From contig NZ_CAAHFG010000003.1 of the NCBI RefSeq assembly GCF_900890425.1, positions 1 to 64,000 of the forward strand: a stretch of DNA of 64,000 nucleotides, in the 5' to 3' direction. Positions within the stretch are counted from its first letter, which is position 1. The number at the start of each line of letters is the position of its first letter. Source of the stretch: Pontiella desulfatans (lineage in GTDB: Bacteria > Verrucomicrobiota > Kiritimatiellia > Kiritimatiellales > Pontiellaceae). Below are positions 16,075-24,190 of this stretch, piece after piece. The translations under genes were made by a program, and so were the position numbers. The notes below the pieces were generated by a model that searched no databases, was not told where the DNA came from, and was given only the letters and a program-made list of their open reading frames with translations.

Positions 16075-17163
16075 TCAATTTAATGAATTCTTAACCGTTG
16101 ATTCGCGGATGATCAGCTCGGCCGGGATTTCGCAGAAGCCGGGGGTGTAGGGTTGCTTGCCTTCCAGTACTTCGAGCAGTTTTTCGGTGGCTTTGTAGGC
16201 CATTTGGTGGAACGGGATTTTTACGGTGGAGAGCCGCGCGGCCTTTTCGCTGAACAGGTCGATGCCGTTGAATCCCATCAGCGCGACGTCCTCCGGAATC
16301 CGGAGGCCGCGCTGTTCCAGCGGATCCATGCACAGCATGGCCAGTTCGTCGGTCAGGCAGAGGATAGCATCGACTTGATCAATGGAGGCGCTGCTGCGTA
16401 TGAAGTCGGCGATCACCTTTTCATCGGCGCGGATGATGCGGGTGAAGTCCGGGTTGTCTTCGATTCCGGATGCATGAAGGGCATCGCGAACCCCGTTGAT
16501 GCGGTCCTGGATACAGATGGCGGAGAGGGAGGCCTCCGGCACCAGGAGCATGATTTTTTTGCGGCCGATGGAGAGCAGATGTTCGGCGGCCTGCCGGGCC
16601 ATTTTCCGGTTGTTGATGTCGATGCAGATGAGGGAGTCGTGGAGTTCCTCGATGTCGCCCATCAGTACCAGAGGAATATCCTTGGTGATGGTTTTGAAAA
16701 ACTCCTGATGCTTAAGGGAGGGGGTGCTGTAGATCATGCCGTCGAGCAGGTCCCGCTGGATTTCATTTTCGTCCAAGGGGTGGTCGGTATGTTCGTCGCG
16801 GTTGTGGAGCACTAGATCATACTTCTTAAACAGGGGGTGCTGGGAAATGGCGGAAAAGAGTATGCCGGTGATGCGGTGGTTGTTTGCGTTTTTCTTTTCC
16901 TGAGTGATGTCATCACTCGCGTACATTGGAACGGAAATGCCGACCAGGTGCGTGCGGCGGTCGTTGACGGCTCGGGCCAGACGGTTGGGGCGGTAGTTCA
17001 GTTGCCGGGCTGCCTGCTGCACTTTTTCGATGGTGGCGGTCGCAATCCGGAATTTCCCGGCATTGCCGTTGAGTACCCGTGCGACCGTAGAGCGGCTCAG
17101 TTCGCAGTGATCGGCAATGTCCTGAAGCGTGGTCCGGTGGGATGGTTCTGTGGTGTTAATCAT
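16075..17163 (-). CDS. LacI-family transcriptional regulator
   Basis: 362 residues from the ATG at 17163, chosen because the helix-turn-helix follows closely (TTLQDIADHCELSRSTVARV, residues ~12-31), then the hinge helix region NYRPNRLARAV. A periplasmic-binding-protein-like ligand domain of normal length follows (HLVGISVPMYAS to the LIIRESTV end). It presumably senses a sugar released by the neighbouring enzymes. It is divergent from the module at 17204 and from the large repeat protein, and convergent with GH78. Its own promoter would overlap the module's left box, so autoregulation is plausible. The mini LacI proteins at 17327 and 23746 share only its DNA-binding fold. Confidence 0.93.
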   Translation of the reverse strand: MINTTEPSHRTTLQDIADHCELSRSTVARVLNGNAGKFRIATATIEKVQQAARQLNYRPNRLARAVNDRRTHLVGISVPMYASDDITQEKKNANNHRITGILFSAISQHPLFKKYDLVLHNRDEHTDHPLDENEIQRDLLDGMIYSTPSLKHQEFFKTITKDIPLVLMGDIEELHDSLICIDINNRKMARQAAEHLLSIGRKKIMLLVPEASLSAICIQDRINGVRDALHASGIEDNPDFTRIIRADEKVIADFIRSSASIDQVDAILCLTDELAMLCMDPLEQRGLRIPEDVALMGFNGIDLFSEKAARLSTVKIPFHQMAYKATEKLLEVLEGKQPYTPGFCEIPAELIIRESTVKNSLN

Positions 17164-17203
17164 GATCTGAACATAGAGTTTTTTAAGATAAATGCAAAAT
17201 AAA

Positions 17204-17320
17204 AGTTGACAATGACACCGATTGCGCACATCTTGATTGCGAAATATGAGATGGCTTGCGTGTTTTAGTGTACCGATTGAGCTGTTCGAGGTAAGAGCTT
17301 TGAGTGAAATGAAAACGGAT
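17204..17320 (+). promoter_or_regulatory. Promoter/operator-like module, copy 2
   Basis: AAGTTGACAATGACACCG then ATTGCG (box A, near 17203-17226), followed 55 bp on by TGTACCGATTGAGC (17269-17282), TTCGAGG and GAGTGAAATGAAAACGGATC. TTGACA is a fair -35 candidate. It sits in the 460-bp gap between the lacI gene and the repeat protein and directly precedes the LacI mini-gene. Compare 11083 and 23643. Confidence 0.6.
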
Positions 17321-17326
17321 CAATAG

Positions 17327-17503
17327 TTGAACAGGCCGGTGACTCAGAAGGTCATAGCAAAACAATCCGGGGTATCTGCGTCGATGGTATCGCGCATTCT
17401 GTCGGGCCGGCTGGAGCAGGCGGTTGTCATTTCGGAGGAAAAAGAGTTTCGAGTCAGGCGCGTTGCGGAAGAGCTGGGCTACCGAGGGTCGTGTCAGAGC
17501 TAG
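17327..17503 (+). CDS. LacI-type DNA-binding domain mini-gene (no ligand domain)
   Basis: 58 codons reading NRPVTQKVIAKQSGVSASMV and on through SRILSGRLEQ to RRVAEELGYRG, then a stop. This is a LacI helix-turn-helix plus hinge helix with no ligand-binding domain. The upstream ATG (17311) is separated from the frame by an in-frame TAG after five codons, so it would need the TTG at 17327; it may therefore be a pseudogene. The copy at 23746 is intact, about 80% identical in protein, and both lie just after the same promoter-like module. Purifying similarity across a truncated domain suggests past or present function; a truncation remnant duplicated with its promoter is the alternative. Confidence 0.5.
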   Translation: MNRPVTQKVIAKQSGVSASMVSRILSGRLEQAVVISEEKEFRVRRVAEELGYRGSCQS

Positions 17504-17647
17504 CGAATGGTTCTTCGGCCCAGATAAACCGATTTTTTTGATCAAGGAAGAACATGTTTGCAGTATGTGCTGAGGTCTAGGTTTCAGGCTGTTGCGGAAG
17601 TGGTCTAGTTAAAACTAATGGACAAAATCAGAAAAAGGAGCATGGAT

Positions 17648-20347
17648 ATGAAAGCAAAGTTCATAATTGGATTAGGCCTCTTGTTAGGGGTGGTTGGTGT
17701 TGCACAGGCGGATACCGATTTTAATGGAGGAGCATTGGGCACAGCAGGTGACTGGTCCAATGGCCTGCCGGGATCCGGCAATCCAGGCACCGTTGATGTC
17801 AATGGAGCGTTGGGTAATGCGAGCCAGGATAACCAGCTCTTCAGTGGGGCAACGGTTACCGTCGGCAGCGGTGCAACTCTCAGCGGTGGGGTTGATTTTC
17901 CTGCTGCAGGTGGTAATCAATGGATTATCAACGACGCGACGGTGAATCTCACCGACGATTTCTTTTCGAAGAACAGCTCTTTTACCCTCAATGCGGGCAG
18001 TTCGGTTAATGCAGGGGATGATTTTAAGGCCCAGAGCGATGGCGGTAACATTACGATCAACGGAGGAACGCACACCGCCGGTGATGAATTCGGCTCTACA
18101 CCTTTTACGTCGACACTCGATTTTCTGGGTGGCAGCGTGGTTGCCGGTCGCTTCCAGTTCAATGCCGGAGCCATCACCATCGGCGGTACGGCTGTGGCAA
18201 CCGCTACGGGCACGACACTCGCTACAGATGTTGATGGAACGGTGAATGTTCTAAGCGACTGGAGCGGTTGGTTGACTGCAAACAGCTTTAGCGGTTCGAC
18301 ATGGAGAGATGCTGTGCTTGCAGGGACTTGGACCCTGGATGGTACACCCATCGATGGCACCCTCTTTGACGCAGAGTTTATTGTGTCTGTTGATGGGAAA
18401 ACATTATCGATTGAGGCGTTGCCGGAGCCGGATACCACCATTTTTACGAACACTGCAGGATATTTGGGCTCAACGGATAGTTGGTCCAGTGGCCTGCCGG
18501 GACCTGGAAATTCAGGCACCGTTGATGTCGATGGAACGTTGGGTAATGCGAGCCAGAATCAACAGCTCTTCAGTGGGGCAACGGTTACCGTCGGCAGCAA
18601 TGCAACCCTCAGCGGTGGGATTGATTTTCCTGCTGCGGGTGGTAATACCTGGATTTTCAACGACGCGACGGTGAATCTCTCCGACGATTTCTTTTCGAAG
18701 GACAGCTCTTTTACCCTCAACGCGGGCAGTTCGGTTAATGCAGGGGATGATTTTAAGGCCCAAAGTGATGGCGGAAACATTACGATCAACGGAGGAACGC
18801 ACACCGCCGGTGGTCAGTTCGGCTCTACAGCTTTCTCGTCGACGCTCGATTTTCTGGGTGGCAACGTCGTGGCCGGGAGCTTCATTTTCGATGTCGGACA
18901 AGTCACCATCGGCGGTACGGCTGTGGCAACCGATGCGGGCGCGACAACTTCTACAGATGTTGATGGAACGGTGAATGTTCTGAGCGACTGGAGCGGTTAC
19001 CTGACTGCATATAGCTTCACCGCTACGACATGGAGAGATGCTGCCCTTGCGGGGACATGGACCCTGGATGGCACACCCATCGATGGTGCCCTCTTTGACG
19101 CAAATTTTGTAGTGTCTGCTGGAGGAAAAACATTATCGCTTGTGGTATTGCCGGATCCCCCTGCGGTGGCCCCCGCCGGACTGTCGGCCGTCAGCAAACC
19201 CAGCTATATCGACCTCACGTGGAACACGAGTTCGGAGTCGAACGTTACCGGGTATTTGATTTATCGGGGCGAGTCGCCAGGCACGATCACTGATCTGCTG
19301 GTAGGAGTGGTCACCAACAACTACCAGGACTATGCGGTAGTACCCGGGGTCACTTATTACTATGCCGTGGCAGCCCATGACATCTACGGGCAGGAGTCAC
19401 CCGCCTCCACGGCATCGGCCCTGGCACAGTCCAAGGTAGGGCTGTTGGCCGAGGATCGGTTTGAATATGATGGCGACGGGTCGAGTTTGGTAGGTAAAAA
19501 TGGCGGAACCAATTGGGAGGGGCCATGGGTGTGGGGGGGTAATGCGTCGGCCCTCTTTTCGCAAAATGGCTTCGATTATCCCGGACTGGATACCGCAGGT
19601 GGATCCGTCGTCTATCCTGAATCTCATGCCGCCGCGCGATCGTGGGGCGGTAGCAACTTCACCACCGACGGGAAAGCGGTATGGTTCTCCTTCCTGGTTA
19701 ACATGGGCCCCGATGGTGACGGCGGACTGGGCGACGAACTGCGCGTAGCCACCTTTGTCGATACGCCGAATACCGGGGATCTGGGTGCAGTTGACGCCAC
19801 CCTTCTGACTGTCATGAATGACGGACAGGTTAAGATTCAGGGAATGGGGACGGACGAAGTTGCCGCCGGTGTGGTTGAAACCAACCAGACCTATCTCCTG
19901 GTGGGTCGTGTAACGTTTTCGGACACCCCCGGCAGCGATGTCTTCAATGTTTGGCTCAATCCGGAACCCTGGGTTGAGGATCCCGGCACGCCCTTGCTGT
20001 CCAAAACGGGCGACTACAACGCCAGCGGCGACTACTTCAGTTTCCGTTCCACCAGTGGAATGCAAGGTGCGATCGACGAGGTTCGAATCGGCGACACCTA
20101 TGCCGATGTAACGCCCAACGAGGAAATCCCTCCGGCAGTACTCACGATCAACATCGACGGCGTAGGTAACGTGGTCTTCGGCGCTTCCAACCTGACGACC
20201 TGGGCCACCAGCACCTTGCAGGAAAATGACGACCTGGTGTACGGAACATGGAGCACGCTGGGCACCGTCACCGGCGTGGCGCAAACCAATGTGGTCATTC
20301 CCGCCGAAGCGCCCAGAAACTTCTACCGGGTGATATCCAACCCCTAG
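17648..20347 (+). CDS. Large secreted repeat protein with FN3 and LamG-like domains
   Basis: 899 residues. The ATG at 17648 is chosen because GAAAAAGGAG lies 7 bases upstream. After the signal peptide (KAKFIIGLGLLLGVVGVAQA) come two tandem ~260-residue repeats, nearly identical over long stretches (17710-18430 and 18440-19150), rich in Gly/Ser/Thr/Asn with 'SFTLNAGSSVNAGDDFKAQ' in both: a beta-helix, autotransporter-like passenger. A fibronectin-III domain (~515-600) and a LamG-like sandwich follow, and the end (APRNFYRVISNP) resembles the tail of the secreted sulfatases. It is likely a surface or secreted glycan-binding protein. It follows the LacI mini-gene and precedes a terminator. Confidence 0.75.
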   Translation: MKAKFIIGLGLLLGVVGVAQADTDFNGGALGTAGDWSNGLPGSGNPGTVDVNGALGNASQDNQLFSGATVTVGSGATLSGGVDFPAAGGNQWIINDATVNLTDDFFSKNSSFTLNAGSSVNAGDDFKAQSDGGNITINGGTHTAGDEFGSTPFTSTLDFLGGSVVAGRFQFNAGAITIGGTAVATATGTTLATDVDGTVNVLSDWSGWLTANSFSGSTWRDAVLAGTWTLDGTPIDGTLFDAEFIVSVDGKTLSIEALPEPDTTIFTNTAGYLGSTDSWSSGLPGPGNSGTVDVDGTLGNASQNQQLFSGATVTVGSNATLSGGIDFPAAGGNTWIFNDATVNLSDDFFSKDSSFTLNAGSSVNAGDDFKAQSDGGNITINGGTHTAGGQFGSTAFSSTLDFLGGNVVAGSFIFDVGQVTIGGTAVATDAGATTSTDVDGTVNVLSDWSGYLTAYSFTATTWRDAALAGTWTLDGTPIDGALFDANFVVSAGGKTLSLVVLPDPPAVAPAGLSAVSKPSYIDLTWNTSSESNVTGYLIYRGESPGTITDLLVGVVTNNYQDYAVVPGVTYYYAVAAHDIYGQESPASTASALAQSKVGLLAEDRFEYDGDGSSLVGKNGGTNWEGPWVWGGNASALFSQNGFDYPGLDTAGGSVVYPESHAAARSWGGSNFTTDGKAVWFSFLVNMGPDGDGGLGDELRVATFVDTPNTGDLGAVDATLLTVMNDGQVKIQGMGTDEVAAGVVETNQTYLLVGRVTFSDTPGSDVFNVWLNPEPWVEDPGTPLLSKTGDYNASGDYFSFRSTSGMQGAIDEVRIGDTYADVTPNEEIPPAVLTINIDGVGNVVFGASNLTTWATSTLQENDDLVYGTWSTLGTVTGVAQTNVVIPAEAPRNFYRVISNP

Positions 20348-20377
20348 CCGAACGAATGGATATACAGAGTGGGACAG

Positions 20378-20431
20378 AGCATGGGCTTGAAGCCCATGCT
20401 GCGCTGAACGGGCTGGGCTTCCAGCCCGTTT
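20378..20431 (+). terminator. Double hairpin terminator
   Basis: AGCATGGGCTTGAAGCCCATGCT is a perfect hairpin (20378-20400); AACGGGCTGG-GCTT-CCAGCCCGTTTTT (20407-20431) is a second with a T run. Together they separate the repeat protein from the sulfatase at 20505. Confidence 0.85.
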
Positions 20432-20504
20432 TTACTGCGTCCCATATGGATTGAGTGCACTCTATATACCCTGTTAATACAGCGAACCGCAGAGAAGGTA
20501 AGCA

Positions 20505-23462
20505 ATGAAAATAAGATGGAAAACAATGATAGTCATGGCGCTGGGTGTGGCGTTGGCGATACCGGCCTTTGGGGCTGAGGATGCCGGAACCAATCCGCTT
20601 TCGCCGGCTGCCTCTTCGACAACGGGTTGGTCGGCAGGCAACCGCCCCAACGTCATCGTGATTATTTCCGATGACCAGGGCTGGGCGGACATTGGCTATA
20701 ATAATCCGCTCAGTGTCTATACGCCGAATCTTGATTCGCTGGCGGCAGGCGGCGCCCGGTTCAGCAACCACTATGTTATGTCGCAGTGTTCCCCGACGCG
20801 GGTTGCGCTGATGACCGGGCAGTATCCCTCGCGCCACGGAATTCAGGCACAGCAGGCAAACAACGAGCAATGCTTTGCCCACGGAGCTCTTACCATCTCC
20901 AGCCTGCTCAAGGAGATCGGGTATGAGACCTACATGGCCGGAAAGTGGCACCTTGGTTCCCATCCGGAATGGGGGCCGTTACATCACGGCTTCGACCATG
21001 CCTACGGCTCGTTCGCGGGGGCGGTAGGCATGTACAACCATCGCTACCACGTCGCCGACGATGAATGGGCCATCACCTGGCATCGAGACCACGAAATCAT
21101 CCCTGGCTACGAGAACGGGACGCACGCCACCGATTTGGTTGCCCGCGAAGCGGTTCGTGTGATCCAGCAAAAGCACGACAAGCCCTTTTTCCTTTATCTG
21201 CCGTTCCACGCTCCACATACCCCGCTCGACGAACGCGGTCCGTTTGTCGACACCCCGACGCAGCTGGATCCCGCCGACAGCACGCGCTGGCTGAACGAGG
21301 ACAACATTCCGTGGTTCAACGATCCCCAGGGAAAAATCCAGTCCGAGCCCGATCCGGAAAAAAGGCTCCTCCTTGCGGCGGTCCACCATTTGGACCATGC
21401 CATCGGCCAGGTTGTGCAGGCGCTCGAAGAGACAGGACAGCGTGAGAACACCATTATCTTCTTCTCGTCTGACAACGGCCCGCAGGTCAACTGGGCCGGC
21501 AACGCCTATCCGGATGATTTAAAACTGACCGACTTCAACCAACCCGACACCCTGCGCGGCTACAAGGGGGATACCTATGAGGGAGGGATATTGGTGCCCG
21601 GTCTGATCAATTGGCCCTCGCAGATCGTTCCATGTGTGGTGGACGAGCCGGTGCACATCGTGGACTGGATGCCGACATTGGCGGCCATGGTTGACTACAC
21701 CCCTGCGGAGGATCCAAAATGGGACGGCATGGATATTTCCCCGTTGATCCACCAAGCCGATTCGCTCGGTTCACGCCCTCTCTACTGGCTCTGGAGAAAT
21801 GCGTTGCCAACAAACGACTGCCGCTGGGCAATGCGCCAGGGCGATTGGAAAATCGTCCGCTATGGCAACGAGCCTACCCATGCAAGTGACTGGGCGCTCT
21901 ATAATCTGGCGACCGATCCGCAGGAGACCACTGATGTGGCATCGAGCAATAGCGCCAAGGTCGCCGAGCTGCATGCCCTGTTCCTGATCGAGCGGGCTTA
22001 CGACATTCCGAACCGCATGATCAGTCCCCGACTTGTCGTTCCGGAAACCGCCAGCGGCCCGTTCGGCGCCACCCTCGATTTTTCGGAGAGCGTTACCGGG
22101 CTGGATCTTGGGGATCTCGTTGTTTCCAACGGCACGGTTTCGGGATTGTCGGGCAGTGGTACGCTCTATTCGTTCACGGTCACCCCGACGCTCTCCAGCA
22201 ATGGTGTTGTTTCGGTCTACCTGCCGGCTGGCGGTGCGACGGCTTTATCGGGGCTGACCAATGTACCCAGCCATGTCGCAGTGGTGAAATTCGATTCGTC
22301 CATGCCCGGCGCTTTCGGCCCTCTGGGGCGTGGCGTCGGCGGCATTGAAACCGCTGCCGGTGACGGCTTCATCATGTATAGTAAAGAATCGATCCACACG
22401 CGCTTCTCGGCCAGTCCGCCTAATCGTTACCAGGCTGACCACTTCGTGGCGGTCCGCAACAATGGCGGAACGTGGGAATATGACAATAACAGTTCCTATG
22501 TGGCTTTCACCCCTGTCACATCCGACCTGCTTGTGGCTGCGGTGGATTTCAGTGCCGACACGGTGACGATGCTCTCCGGTGTCAGCAACGTTGTCAATGG
22601 CATTGCTTACGGCTATCAGTCAGGCGACCTGATTGTCATCCCCGGAATGTGGAACGGCGGTCCCAATTCCGGCGAGTATGATTTGGGCGGCAGCTACATC
22701 GTGCTCCATGGCGGCGCTGTGATCGGTGAGATGCCTTCGGATCCATCGGCCTGTCTCTTTGCGCCATGGGCGACCTCTGCCGAGTCCTTCACGGTCGGCA
22801 TAGAGTTTAGCGAAGACGTAACGGGGCTGACGCTCGGTGATTTTTCAGTTTCCAACTCCAGTCTCGCCGTCTTGTCAGGCACCAATAGGTCGTATGAACT
22901 GGAGATCACCCCCGCGTCGTACGGGGTTGTGCGCGTTGATCTGCACACCAATGCCGTCAACGAAGGCACGGTTCCGGTGGTCGGCACAATAACCCATTGG
23001 AACGACTATTATGTGTGGGCCAATGCGCTTCAGGCTGAGCCATCAAATCCCTTGATCCGCGACCCGAACGGCGACTGGGATATGGATGGCCAAAACAACA
23101 TCTGCGAATATTACTACGGCGGCGATCCGACTGTGGCGAACGCTCCTTTGGTAGCAACACTGATCGTGCAGAATCCGGTCGGCCCGATAGTCGATGTGGC
23201 ATTCCCCATCCGCGATTCAGCTGCATCGAGGGTTGGGCTGCAATACAGCGACGACCTCGACCGCTGGTTCGCGCCCGGGCAGGATTTGTCGGGCGTCTCC
23301 AATCCGCCGCCTGCCATCGTATCCGCCGCGAAAGGAACCCTCAATATCGTGACCGATGCCGTGTGGGGCGATGTCTCCATGTACTCCTATACCGTCGCAC
23401 CCGCCGCGGGAGAAATCAGCGAAGCTCGTGCTCTTTTTTTCCGCGTGGGCGGGATTCCATGA
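20505..23462 (+). CDS. Secreted S1-family sulfatase with C-terminal Ig-like modules
   Basis: 985 residues. The signal peptide ends near AFGA; a short linker leads to the sulfatase core, which starts NVIVIISDDQGWADIGY with the metal-binding Asp pair. CSPTR at residue 95 is the CxPxR site whose Cys is converted to formylglycine; MAGKWHLGS and FFSSDNGPQVNW follow with the usual catalytic Lys/His and Asp-Asn pair. After about residue 500 come two Ig-like units ('FSESVTGLDLGDLVVSNGTV' and 'FSEDVTGLTLGDFSVSNSSL'), and a C-terminal DMDGQNNICEYYYGGDPT module with a sandwich. It hydrolyses sulfate esters on a glycan; substrate unknown. Sulfatase maturation enzyme is not in the window. Confidence 0.93.
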   Translation: MKIRWKTMIVMALGVALAIPAFGAEDAGTNPLSPAASSTTGWSAGNRPNVIVIISDDQGWADIGYNNPLSVYTPNLDSLAAGGARFSNHYVMSQCSPTRVALMTGQYPSRHGIQAQQANNEQCFAHGALTISSLLKEIGYETYMAGKWHLGSHPEWGPLHHGFDHAYGSFAGAVGMYNHRYHVADDEWAITWHRDHEIIPGYENGTHATDLVAREAVRVIQQKHDKPFFLYLPFHAPHTPLDERGPFVDTPTQLDPADSTRWLNEDNIPWFNDPQGKIQSEPDPEKRLLLAAVHHLDHAIGQVVQALEETGQRENTIIFFSSDNGPQVNWAGNAYPDDLKLTDFNQPDTLRGYKGDTYEGGILVPGLINWPSQIVPCVVDEPVHIVDWMPTLAAMVDYTPAEDPKWDGMDISPLIHQADSLGSRPLYWLWRNALPTNDCRWAMRQGDWKIVRYGNEPTHASDWALYNLATDPQETTDVASSNSAKVAELHALFLIERAYDIPNRMISPRLVVPETASGPFGATLDFSESVTGLDLGDLVVSNGTVSGLSGSGTLYSFTVTPTLSSNGVVSVYLPAGGATALSGLTNVPSHVAVVKFDSSMPGAFGPLGRGVGGIETAAGDGFIMYSKESIHTRFSASPPNRYQADHFVAVRNNGGTWEYDNNSSYVAFTPVTSDLLVAAVDFSADTVTMLSGVSNVVNGIAYGYQSGDLIVIPGMWNGGPNSGEYDLGGSYIVLHGGAVIGEMPSDPSACLFAPWATSAESFTVGIEFSEDVTGLTLGDFSVSNSSLAVLSGTNRSYELEITPASYGVVRVDLHTNAVNEGTVPVVGTITHWNDYYVWANALQAEPSNPLIRDPNGDWDMDGQNNICEYYYGGDPTVANAPLVATLIVQNPVGPIVDVAFPIRDSAASRVGLQYSDDLDRWFAPGQDLSGVSNPPPAIVSAAKGTLNIVTDAVWGDVSMYSYTVAPAAGEISEARALFFRVGGIP

Positions 23463-23472
23463 GCGGGTGTAG

Positions 23473-23643
23473 TGGATCAGCCGTTGCCGGATTGGCGCAG
23501 GCATCCTTGGCCTACCCTATGGCCTGAACCAAAGTACCAATCTGATGGGCGAGTGGGATTATGTCGGCGAAACCTTTGAAACGGGTTCCGCCGAAATTGA
23601 CCCGCATGATTTAAACATGGATTTTTCAGGTGAGGGAAATTAA
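23473..23643 (+). pseudogene. Tail remnant of a secreted protein
   Basis: An open frame without a start, reading GLPYGLNQSTNLMGEWDYVG and ending ...DFSGEGN. It resembles the terminal sandwich of the neighbouring secreted proteins ('YxLExTTNLxxGxWxxxG'). It begins within 11 bp of the sulfatase stop, so it is likely debris from a deleted paralogue. Confidence 0.4.
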
Positions 23644-23735
23644 AAGTTGACAATGACACCGGTTGTGCGAATCTTAAAAAAATAAAATCATAGATATTCC
23701 ATTGATATGAATGCACTGGTTGAGCTTTAGAGGTT
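23643..23735 (+). promoter_or_regulatory. Promoter/operator-like module, copy 3
   Basis: AAAAGTTGACAATGACACCG then GTTGTGCG (23643-23669), followed about 56 bp on by TGCACTGGTTGAGC (23711-23724), AGAGG and GAGTGAAGATG. It precedes the intact LacI mini-gene. The first 18 bases match copy 2 exactly. Confidence 0.6.
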
Positions 23736-23745
23736 TTGAGTGAAG

Positions 23746-23934
23746 ATGCGGAATGAGAACGGTTTAAACCGGCCGGTGACTCAGAAGGTTATTGCAGAGC
23801 ATTCCGGGGGTTCTGCGTCGCTTGTATCCCGAATCCTGTCAGGCAGGCTGGAGAAGGCGATTGTCGTCTCCGCGGAAAAAGAGTTTCGAGTCCGGCGTGT
23901 TGCGGAAGAGCTGGGCTGTCGAGGGTTGATTTAG
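23746..23934 (+). CDS. LacI-type DNA-binding domain mini-gene, intact copy
   Basis: 62 residues from the ATG at 23746 (a GTG at 23740 is also possible). RPVTQKVIAEHSGGSASLVS is a LacI helix-turn-helix and SRILSGRLEKA with RRVAEELGCRG is the hinge; the protein then stops, so it has no effector domain and could only bind DNA constitutively, perhaps as a competitor of full-length LacI proteins. Codon-by-codon similarity to 17327-17503 and the conserved promoter module upstream argue for duplication of a unit. Whether it is expressed is unknown. Confidence 0.5.
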   Translation: MRNENGLNRPVTQKVIAEHSGGSASLVSRILSGRLEKAIVVSAEKEFRVRRVAEELGCRGLI

Positions 23935-24190
23935 AATTCGCGATGGCATCGGGGAATATGGAGCCCGGCGTCATCAGTTGTAACAAAAACAGGGGTTCTG
24001 TAAAATTTTCGATGAAAGAGCCGATGGCAGAGAAGCAAGGTGAGATGGGTCCCCTTACTGGGCCGAAAGAAGGCTTTTGATGGGGATGGTTTCTGTGTCG
24101 GCGATGATTTGATTGTTGTTTTTTAGCCCTGATGAGGGCGGCGACGCACAGCGGGGCTGTGGGTAGCTGAGGCGAAAGCCTCGTGTTCTT
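23935..24190. other. Intergenic, no gene seen
   Basis: 256 bp between the LacI mini-gene and the transposon. It contains a small GNRA hairpin (GAGGC-GAAA-GCCTC near 24170) and a CTGATGAG string that recalls a hammerhead core, but the required stems do not form. No ORF or clear promoter is visible. Confidence 0.4.

Noticed and set aside
24125-24185. Hammerhead-ribozyme-like core (CTGATGAG ... GAAA)
   Set aside because: The bases after CTGATGA do not pair with those before GAAA, and GAGGC-GAAA-GCCTC is a simple GNRA hairpin; no cleavage-site stem is found.
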